From JAGNZR01 sp051656905 (lineage in GTDB: Bacteria; Fusobacteriota; Fusobacteriia; Fusobacteriales; Fusobacteriaceae): a stretch of 64,000 nt of DNA. A program made the translations under genes and the position numbers. The notes under the pieces are model-generated. The model was not told where the DNA came from. It saw nothing but the letters and a program-made list of their open reading frames with translations, and did not search any database. Positions 36,301 through 42,077 of this stretch are shown piece after piece. How positions within the stretch are numbered: position 1 is the stretch's first letter; every line of letters starts with the position of its first letter. Location of the stretch: contig JBOFJQ010000036.1 of the NCBI GenBank assembly GCA_051656905.1, positions 99,691 through 163,690 on the forward strand, written 5' to 3'.

Positions 36301-39015
36301 TTCACCATTGTTTAAGATGATACCTTTATTTATTGCGTTAGATCCACTGTTCTCAGCCAACATTCCAAAATCTTTTTCATTTGAGATAACTCCTGAAACT
36401 TCATTAGTGGCAGTTGCAGAGTTAGAAGCATTCATCCCATATAATCCTAAATTAGAGATAGTTCCATTGTTGATGGCTTCTGACCCGACTCCATCTACTT
36501 TCATTCCAGAGTCATTTTTATTTGAAATATTCTTACTATTAATTATTTTAGCTCCAGACTGAGCAAACATGGCATTACTGCCACTGTTAGAAATTTTTCC
36601 TTCATTAATAGCTACTGCTTCATTCTCAGTAAACATACCATAATCACCATTGTTAGAAATGTTCCCTTTATTAAGAGCTGTGGAGTTTTTACCTTGAGTA
36701 ATCATAGCACTATCTCCTGAAAAAGAGATGTTGGAGCTAGTTTCATTTATAATATTTCCTTCATTTGAAGCAAACATACTTTTATTTAATCCTGTTGTAG
36801 AGTCATTAATAGCGGTACTGTTTTTACCGTTAGCCTCCATAGAATAAGTATGATTAGTAATTATTTCATTATTATTAATTACTTTACCACCCTCAGTAGC
36901 TTTCATGGATTTTTCTAACTTACCTTGATTAACGGCTTGAGAATTTATCCCTTTGGCTCCCATCCCATAAATTCCACTATTATTAATTTTTCCTCCATCA
37001 ACATTTAAAGCGTTACCGCCATCTGAAGCAAACATACCATATTCACCTTTGTTTGAGATGATGCCTTTATTTATTATATTAGCACCAGATTGAGCGAACA
37101 TAGAATTATCTCCAGTATTAGAGATTTCACCTTCATTAGTGGCTACTGCATTATTTTCAGCAAAAATTCCAAAATCACCTGTATTATTAATTTTTCCTTT
37201 ATTAAGAGCTGTAGAGCCATTATCCTGAATAAACATCCCTTTTTCGCCAATAAAATCCATATTCGATATAGCTTCATTTATTATATTTCCTCCACCTGAA
37301 GCAAACATCCCTTTAGTTAAATCAAATAATGAATCGTTAATAGCAGTACTGTCCTTATCAGTAACTTGCATAGAATATGTTCCTGTATGTTCAAGTTTTC
37401 CTTCATTTATAATAGTAGCCCCTAGTTTAGCTTCCATTTCTTTAGATAAAATCCCTTTATTTCTAGCTATAGAATCTTTTCCAGTAGCTCCCATTGCGAA
37501 AGTTCCAGCGTTGGTAATTATTCCATCAGCCCCATTGATTACCTCACCTTGGTTTTGAGCAAACATTCCATATTCACCATTGTTAGAAATAGTTCCTTCG
37601 TTTACTCCTTTAGAGTTTTTACCATGAGCTAACATTGCTTTTTCACCTGAAGATACTATTGAAGATGTTTTAGTATTAATAATTTTTCCACCTTCAATGG
37701 CTTCCATAGCTCTTTCTAATTTCGAATTGTTGATAGCTTCAGAATTTTCTCCTGAAGCTCCCATTCCAAAAGTTCCACTGTTTAAAATTTTAGCTCCCGC
37801 TTCATTAGTAACTCTTCCAGCATTTGAAGCAAACATACCATATTCACCGTTATTTTTTATTATTCCTTTGTTTACTCCCACTGAGTTTTTTTCAGTAGCA
37901 ATTATAGATTTATTAAAGTTTCCATTTATAGTACCATCAATATCGTTAATAACTTTTCCACCTTTGCTTGCATAAAGCGCAGCTCCAGTTCCTGATTCTA
38001 CTCCTGTAATTGTTGACTTATTTATTCCTGTAGCTCCATTTTCTGTCCCCATTCCTTTTCCATTTGCAACTGTAATTACTCCAGAATCTTTATTAATAAG
38101 TTTTCCAGTATCAACATTGCTATACATTCCTGTACCTTTATTTACTGTTATACTTTTTATATTTTCAGCTGTGGAATTTTTTCCTATGGCTTGAAGGCCA
38201 ATTCCAGTATCTTTGTTAATTATTAACTCTCCATTATTAACTACTTTTGAATTTTCACCTCTAGCTGATATAGCTATTCCCTTTTCTCTTACATCGTATT
38301 TTTTTAAAAATTCATAATTTTCTCCTACTTTTGCAATATCTTGTCTTGTCTCATTTTCTACAATTATAGATTCAGGAGGAGTAGGAGGAATAGGCGGAAT
38401 GTCTGGATTATTCTGAGTTTCTGAGCTTTTATTTGACTTTTTATAAGATCCTTCTGGAGAAAAAACCCCTTCTTTTGCTCCGTAAACAATACCACCAGCA
38501 GCTAAAGCTATTTTTCCAACATCCATAAATCCAAATATGGATAATTCTTTTCTATTAACATCAACTAGTTTTAAATCATCGCTATATTCAATATTAAAAT
38601 TTTTAATTAAGTCATCTACTGTAGTGTCTTTATATATTTCCAATTTGATTATCTCATCTATTTTCTTTACTTTACTATTAGACATTTTATTCATTATAGA
38701 ATCATTCATATTTTTAAATGCCTTTTTAGATTCTATGCTTTCCTCTATTGTAGAAGTATAGTTTAGAGTAATTATCTCACCAGTGACTGTATTTTCTCCG
38801 CTAATAGATATTTTTTTAGTGGGTAGTGTTTCTAAAAAGTGTTTTTCAGAAACGCTTTTTTCTATTTGTGGTACTAGAGGTTCTGAATATGCTAACCCCC
38901 CTGTTATTAGAAAAAGAACTAAAAAAGACTCTGTTATTGAAATTTTTCCTTTACATATTCTTTTTAATTCCTTGGCCATTAATTGAAATTTTCCAGTGTT
39001 TCCGTTTTTTTTCAT
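30376..39015 (-). CDS. Giant type Va autotransporter adhesin
   Basis: A 2,879-residue protein for the cell surface. The N-terminus is a long signal sequence (charged MKKNGNTGKFQLMAKELKR, hydrophobic core SFLVLFLITGGLAYSEP). A unique region with a Pro-rich linker (about 45-230; PPIPPTPPES) follows. The passenger (about 230-2450) is built of dozens of roughly 20-22-residue units of the form 'AINKGTISNNGEYGMFA', pointing to a long beta-helix. The C-terminal 280 or so residues look like the 12-strand autotransporter barrel, ending in the aromatic YVNVGYIF. Fusobacterial proteins of this form (RadD, Fap2 class) mediate binding to other bacteria and host cells; this one's ligand is unknown. Larger blocks of 500-1,100 bases are themselves repeated. 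AAGGATGGA on the - strand precedes the ATG. Confidence 0.9.
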   Translation of the reverse strand: MKKNGNTGKFQLMAKELKRICKGKISITESFLVLFLITGGLAYSEPLVPQIEKSVSEKHFLETLPTKKISISGENTVTGEIITLNYTSTIEESIESKKAFKNMNDSIMNKMSNSKVKKIDEIIKLEIYKDTTVDDLIKNFNIEYSDDLKLVDVNRKELSIFGFMDVGKIALAAGGIVYGAKEGVFSPEGSYKKSNKSSETQNNPDIPPIPPTPPESIIVENETRQDIAKVGENYEFLKKYDVREKGIAISARGENSKVVNNGELIINKDTGIGLQAIGKNSTAENIKSITVNKGTGMYSNVDTGKLINKDSGVITVANGKGMGTENGATGINKSTITGVESGTGAALYASKGGKVINDIDGTINGNFNKSIIATEKNSVGVNKGIIKNNGEYGMFASNAGRVTNEAGAKILNSGTFGMGASGENSEAINNSKLERAMEAIEGGKIINTKTSSIVSSGEKAMLAHGKNSKGVNEGTISNNGEYGMFAQNQGEVINGADGIITNAGTFAMGATGKDSIARNKGILSKEMEAKLGATIINEGKLEHTGTYSMQVTDKDSTAINDSLFDLTKGMFASGGGNIINEAISNMDFIGEKGMFIQDNGSTALNKGKINNTGDFGIFAENNAVATNEGEISNTGDNSMFAQSGANIINKGIISNKGEYGMFASDGGNALNVDGGKINNSGIYGMGAKGINSQAVNQGKLEKSMKATEGGKVINNNEIITNHTYSMEANGKNSTAINDSTTGLNKSMFASNEGNIINETSSNISFSGDSAMITQGKNSTALNKGNISNNGDYGMFTENEAVAINEGKISNSGSNAMFAQSGAKIINSKNISNKNDSGMKVDGVGSEAINNGTISNLGLYGMNASNSATATNEVSGVISNEKDFGMLAENSGSNAINKGIILNNGEYGMFALDGGKVLNVDGAKIINKGLYGMGAKGINSEAINNSKLERAMKAIEGGKVINNKEIVATHTYSMEAEGKGSSAINDSTVVLNKGMFASNEGNIINETNSNISFSGDKAMIAKDKGSVALNKGQISTKGNFGVVAQSGAIATNEGEISNIGDIAMFAESGAKIINNGNISNKNNYGMKVDGTNSEAINDGTIQNNGNYGMASENGGTITNNSIISTKGNMAMVATGSNSTATNNSTISNGGSFGMLAEGLGSIATNNGTISNKIHYGMAASDRGQVINNANKEITNTVLEFGMSADKDGSSAINYGTISNSGLYGMNASNSATATNETSGVISNGKDFGMIAESIGSNAINKGTISNNGEYGMFALNGGKALNIDGSIINNKGIYGMGAKGKNSEAINQSKLKKAMKSTEGGKVINTNEIIATSTYSMEAEGKDSEAINNSAIVLNKGMFASNGGKIINTKISSIVSSDEKAMLVDGKNSKGINEGTISNNSDYGMFAQNQGEVINEIDGIITNSGSFGMGAKGENSQAINQGKLERSMKSIEGGKVINNNIVSNKNDYGMEADGSKSEAINNGTISNLGLYGMRASNSATASNEATGVISNEKDFGMLAENSGSNAINKGIISNNGEYGMFAFNGGKALNIDGATINNKGIYGMGAKGKNSEAINNSKLERAMKSTEGGKVINNKEIITTNTYSMEAEGKNSEAINYSSINLNKGMFASNGGHLITGNLSNISFLGDKAMTVQDKNSNALNKGNIFNTGNFGMFAENGAEAINEGKISNIGNNGMFAQSGAKIINRNIISNKNDYGMDVNGVGSEAINNGTISNLGLYGMRASNSATATNYIDGVISNEKDFGMIAENSGSNVINNGIISNNGEYGMFALDGGKALNADEAEIKNTGNYSMGAKGKNSEAINQGKLTKAMKATEGGKVINNKEIITSTTYSMEANGKDSEAINNSSINLNKGMFASDSGSIINDTISKISFSGHNGMIVQGKNSTALNKGNISNSGNFGMFAGNEAIATNEGIISNNGNYGMGVNKNGKIINNGTISNNGQYGMHVEDKGEGVNNGLIKNTSNHGSYVTGLGSLFTNNGTISNKGIGVYIDNEGKGINGEKGLINNSTGVGFYVNNRKSEGINNGTVIVAVQDGFAVNYYGILTNGVTGVVKGNVNRAVYVARGTFNNNGLISPTGNYGIYTETIGVTTNEATGIISNIGDYGMYSHNRSGASTSINKGTISNDGNYGMSIVGSTGKNEGLISNSGDYGMHISNGGTLTNTSTGIVSNNKNYGMASNDSSLINQGLISNDGNYGIYVTGSSGNAVNSGIISNSGLTKAAAFNGAIVTNEKTGIINVVNDSGIGMEANGTGSRAVNKGTIILTGNDQIAMYAKNNGKVTNDVDGIIDLSNATNGVSLKADSGGTIENNGTVILNNPPIKTGTPQVATPAPTRAKRSIVATESEILLAKVIETPLLKDIDTTIKENNNFVPKDSTETNSPIYLGNGGSFVNNGKFLVKGDFDSTDMGKNGKFILKGGIVEANTLRGDYYASGVLTWGSPEVSREDGKVIQSTEYSNEYNTYQMFKANNMYANIESNSSMFNSKLTEKDRNGYYGIKMYRKSFYDLLDNNNFAKYLESNYKDEGKTDERSDLYKSYKLISNNNSLNEVVKRTFGETIYPTLMEQNYKIAKLNNKSLKNEVFNKTVDQEVGDINYIGYATYLNTENRKSDNFSENDMKYSSVSLGIDKKFSATTRLGILGTIGKTDMSFKDDANRKGDVYQVNMFGIYESEDLKGTANLYTGQIKGDLNRKLSAPSLSEEMKADTESNYYGLNLSFEKKYELNKFILSPRMELNSMYMSEEKVTEKGKYGLDVDDTNGKSLESGVGFIAKKDILLSNDYKIIPELSAMYYRELGNPYKDRNVKLNSVSKDKVKIKQYDEGKDTGELNLSVAVEKGGLGLKVGVNYEVNDQDGYITPYVNVGYIF
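33420..37440 (-). repeat. Six macro-repeats inside the autotransporter gene
   Basis: The segment encoding TYSMEA-GK-S-AINxS-LNKGMFAS recurs with near-identical DNA around 33465, 34205, 35005, 36097, 36840 and (diverged, TYSMQV) 37372. Spacings are about 740, 800, 1,090, 740 and 535 bases. Each copy is followed on the coding strand by related 'ALNKG.IS', 'AQSGAKIIN' and 'ALDGGKALN' modules in varying number, the expected result of recombination between copies. Confidence 0.85.
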
Positions 39016-39544
39016 TAAATTTCCATCCTTATTATTTTTTATTTTAAAGCTATATTTTTTTATAAAAATAATATTCTATAATTATATAGAGCTCTTTTAG
39101 TAGAATAATTTTTATAGATTTTTTGTGAAATTTTATATATAATCCCTCCTATACTTAACTTGGATTAATTTTTAATTATAAAATTATTAATTAAATTTTT
39201 AAATTAGATAAACCTAAATTATTTACAAAGAACAAATTCTGTGATAAAGTGTAATAGTTCGATACTTTTCATACTAACTACTTGAAAAATATATTTTTTC
39301 CGTAAAAATAAATAGAAATATTTTATTTTTGTAATCTTAAGATGAAAGTCTAAAATTTTTTAAGAATCTTATTCAAAAACAAATCTTATTCAATTCCATT
39401 TCTTAAATTTCTTAAATTTTTCATAACATTTCTAAATAAAGAAACTCAACAATACGAGGTTCTCCTTTTAAATTAAATTCCAACGATACATTCATCACCC
39501 CTCTTTTTAGTCAACTACTTCCTAAAACTTCAATGACATTTATA

Positions 39545-39572
39545 AAAATAAAATAAAATAAAATAAAATAAA
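39545..39572. repeat. AAAAT pentanucleotide tandem repeat
   Basis: Five perfect AAAAT units at 39545-39569 plus a partial one. It lies about 530 bases upstream of the autotransporter start and 760 upstream of the fimbrial operon start. Confidence 0.85.
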
Positions 39573-40110
39573 TTTTCTAGTAACACCAAATCCACTAATT
39601 AATTTTTATTCCCACTTCAATTTCTATTTTTCTTTTCACTTTTATCATAACAATCAGAGTTTAAATTTTTTTAGATATTCTATTCTAAAACTTGTCCTAA
39701 AGACTATTCCCTAACCTATTTCATGAAGTATTTCTCTAAAAATAATTGTTCAGTTTTAAAAAAATTATTTGAAATAATTAAATATAACTAAATTTATTTT
39801 TTCTTATATGGCATAAAATCCCCCCTCAAAAACTCCAAATTATTTTTATTAATTTTAATAGCACATAGAAATAGAACACAAAATATATATGGTTGCAATC
39901 CTTAAAAACAAAACAATAATTCGAATGTTTTAAAAAAATGTTTTTTATTCAAAATGTCAACTTAAAATTTTAAAAGCAAACATATATTTTCCCGATTATA
40001 AATTTTTTACGATAAAAAAATTTCCTTTTTAGGAATTATTGAAAAAAAAATACCTCTATAATGCATTAACAAAGTATTGTGACATACGAATTAAATACAG
40101 GGGGGAGAAG

Positions 40111-40185
40111 ATGAGGAAAAGGCTTTTTTATAATAACGATCGGGAGGATTCAAAAAAAATATTAATATTTTCAGGCAGGGTTTAA
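40111..40185 (+). CDS. Small ORF, 24 residues, candidate leader peptide
   Basis: ATG 40111 is preceded by a very strong GGGGGGAG site (40101-40108). The product, MRKRLFYNNDREDSKKILIF plus four more residues, is basic with no signal peptide. It ends 124 bases before the first fimbrial gene on the same strand. It may be a leader peptide of the operon, a small protein, or chance. Too short for codon statistics; the ribosome binding site is the main support. Confidence 0.35.
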   Translation: MRKRLFYNNDREDSKKILIFSGRV

Positions 40186-40308
40186 TTAAATAGGATTTTA
40201 TACAGAAATTAACTTTATGATGTGACTGCGATAAAAACAGTTAAAAAGGGGTGTAGAACATATTGTAAAAATATTTTATTAAATAACATTATGAGGAGAA
40301 GAGGTATT

Positions 40309-40809
40309 GTGAAAGTGATATTGAGAAAAGGGGTGTTATGTTCTTTTGTTATTTTAAATTTTCTATTAATAAATATTTCAAATGCACAATATCCAACAAC
40401 AAGGACAACTTTAGATTTTGAGGTGACTGTTGAGGATTCCATAGATGTTGGAATCGAAGGTGCAAAATTAGACTTTGGAAATATACTAAAAAATAGTAAA
40501 GAACTTCTAATAGCAAGAGGAAATATTAGGTTAAAGACATCTGCCGATAAGGAAATGTCTGTCACAGCTGCATTTAGAGACGGACAAGTAGAGGGAGATT
40601 ATACAAAGTTTGAAGTATTTAAAGAAGGGGCTACCACTGGAGATTTATTAGATGTTCATTTACGTAATGTTGAAAAATTTATCCTTTTAAAAGGAGACGA
40701 TTTAATTCCAATAATTGGAGAAATTAGAGAAGTAGGTAATATAACTCTAGGGAAATATGAAAAAACAATAAAAGTAGATTTGAATATTTCACCAGTATCA
40801 CCAATATAA
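40309..40809 (+). CDS. Predicted minor fimbrial subunit 1
   Basis: A 166-residue secreted protein with a signal peptide (MKVILRKGVLCSFVILNFLL to about NAQ), followed by a strand-rich domain. It contains LDFGNI near the middle and ends LGKYEKTIKVDLNIS. The LDFGN motif and 'LG-Y' ending are shared with the larger pilin at 48737 (IDFGNL, LGAYRGKVVVS), supporting a common pilin-type fold. I prefer the GTG start at 40309, which follows AGGAG-AAGAGG directly; in-frame GTG 40222 and ATG 40291 would add residues before the signal peptide. It is followed by two more subunit genes and an usher at 10-25-base gaps. No exact family recognised; the fimbrial role comes from context. Confidence 0.6.
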   Translation: MKVILRKGVLCSFVILNFLLINISNAQYPTTRTTLDFEVTVEDSIDVGIEGAKLDFGNILKNSKELLIARGNIRLKTSADKEMSVTAAFRDGQVEGDYTKFEVFKEGATTGDLLDVHLRNVEKFILLKGDDLIPIIGEIREVGNITLGKYEKTIKVDLNISPVSPI

Positions 40810-40830
40810 AATACAGGAGGAAATTCATTA

Positions 40831-41403
40831 ATGAAAAAAATTAAGATAATGTTTATGCTGTTATTAATTTTTTGTTGCAGTTATGCGAAGACAACATTGA
40901 ATTTTTCTGAACACTTAGCAGTTATATATAAAAATTTAGATCCACTAGGTATTAACGTAACTGCTCCAGGGAGATTAACTGTAAAAGCAGATAAAGGGAC
41001 ATTTAAATATAGCGATACAGTTGCAGACAGGAAAGCATTAGATGTAATAATAACAGTTCCCTTTACTACGAATTCTTCAATCGATCCCCTTAGAGATACT
41101 CTTTTTAGAAGTGTGAGAATGTCATTACATGGAAATCTTCCAGATGACGGAGAATTTGGAGGGAGATTTAGTTTAAGCTCAGCTGATGGAAACACAATGG
41201 AAGCAAGGGGTTTTTTTGTTGAAAATGGGAAAAGTGTATACGATGCACCACTTAATTTTATAAGTAGTGCCACAGAGTATAGTGGAAAAACAAAAATAGA
41301 TGTATTGTTCAATACTGAAAAAAATCCAAAAATGCTGAAAGGGGTGTATAAGGGGGTTTTGATACTAGAAGCTACATATAACAATGTAAGCGTGGGGGGA
41401 TAG
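40831..41403 (+). CDS. Predicted minor fimbrial subunit 2
   Basis: A 190-residue protein with a clear signal peptide (MKKIKIMFMLLLIFCCSYA). The mature part is rich in alternating hydrophobic residues with Asn/Ser/Gly turns, as in secreted beta-sandwich pilins, and ends in MLKGVYKGVLILEATY before a short tail. That 'G-Y-G-LILEA' close resembles the last strand of chaperone-usher subunits. There are no cysteines in the mature part. GGAGGAAA precedes the ATG. I do not recognise a family; position two of the operon and before the usher suggest a minor or tip pilin. Confidence 0.55.
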   Translation: MKKIKIMFMLLLIFCCSYAKTTLNFSEHLAVIYKNLDPLGINVTAPGRLTVKADKGTFKYSDTVADRKALDVIITVPFTTNSSIDPLRDTLFRSVRMSLHGNLPDDGEFGGRFSLSSADGNTMEARGFFVENGKSVYDAPLNFISSATEYSGKTKIDVLFNTEKNPKMLKGVYKGVLILEATYNNVSVGG

Positions 41404-41408
41404 GAAAA

Positions 41409-42068
41409 ATGTTAAAGTTGCTATACACAAAAAAAATATGGATTATTTATTTTATTTTGGCAAGTTGTATATATGCCGGAGAACAAAAAGTGGATGTAGT
41501 TCTTGATTTAACTTATCCAGGATCAGGGCAAGCCAATCTTGGCAGTACTCATGTGGTAGATTTAGGGTTTTTAGCTGATGGGTCATATGCTGGTGGAGGT
41601 CGTATCGAAGTAGGAATAATAAGAGTTTCTATTACTCAAAAAAAGACAGAAAATTCAGAAAGAGCTTGTGCACTTGATGGAATAGATTTAGATTCTGTTA
41701 ACTTAAGGAAATTAGCAGACCCATTATATAGGCCAGCAGTTTCAACAAAAAAAACAAATTATGCAGTAGCTGACGATAATGATGGAACAAGAATGTACAC
41801 AGAGATAATACCAAATTCTATTAATATAGTAGGCGATGTAGATGGAACTAGTGATATAGCTTTTTTCGTAGATCCTAGTTGCAGTGAAAATTATATGAAG
41901 GGAGTTGCAATTCATAGATTAAATTATGAGATGAAGCTATATGTCGAAATTGATAGGGTAGCCAAGGGAGATGTTGCTGCAATAGAAGGAAAAGGTGCAG
42001 TTACAAGTATCAAAGATATAGTTTATGAACAGATTCGTGGAACTCTTATTGCTGGAGCAAGAAGGTGA
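41409..42068 (+). CDS. Predicted minor fimbrial subunit 3
   Basis: A 219-residue protein with a signal peptide (hydrophobic core WIIYFILASCIYA). The mature part opens VDVVLDLTYPGSGQANLG and is Gly/Asp-rich. Two cysteines (ERACALDG and VDPSCSEN) could form a disulfide, a frequent trait of tip adhesins or minor pilins. It follows subunit 2 by 5 bases and precedes the usher by 9 bases. No family recognised; role inferred from the operon. The larger size and disulfide make it a candidate tip protein. Confidence 0.5.
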   Translation: MLKLLYTKKIWIIYFILASCIYAGEQKVDVVLDLTYPGSGQANLGSTHVVDLGFLADGSYAGGGRIEVGIIRVSITQKKTENSERACALDGIDLDSVNLRKLADPLYRPAVSTKKTNYAVADDNDGTRMYTEIIPNSINIVGDVDGTSDIAFFVDPSCSENYMKGVAIHRLNYEMKLYVEIDRVAKGDVAAIEGKGAVTSIKDIVYEQIRGTLIAGARR

Positions 42069-42077
42069 AGGGGATAA

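Larger units (their letters stand above)
39016..40308. other. 1.3-kb AT-rich intergenic region between divergent adhesin loci
   Basis: No substantial gene is visible on either strand. It must hold the promoters of the autotransporter (- strand; a TATAAT at 39086-39081 is the best -10, with no good -35) and of the fimbrial operon (+ strand; TATAAT at 40057-40062, spacing to TTGAAA only 12 bases). It also holds a pentanucleotide repeat near 39545 and one small ORF at 40111-40185. The long untranslated region could carry regulatory RNA, but I see no recognised riboswitch. Confidence 0.6.

Noticed and set aside
33420..37440. Regularly spaced repeats as a CRISPR array
   Set aside because: The repeats are in-frame protein-coding units of variable spacing inside a long gene, with no short identical repeats, unique spacers or cas genes.
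31865..39047. Hydrophobic + strand open frames within the autotransporter gene
   Set aside because: They mirror the Asn/Gly/Ser repeat codons of the - strand gene; similar frames recur at each repeat copy.
40039..40062. TTGAAA ... TATAAT as a full promoter for the fimbrial operon
   Set aside because: The spacer is only 12 bases, too short for sigma70; only the -10 is kept as a weak candidate.
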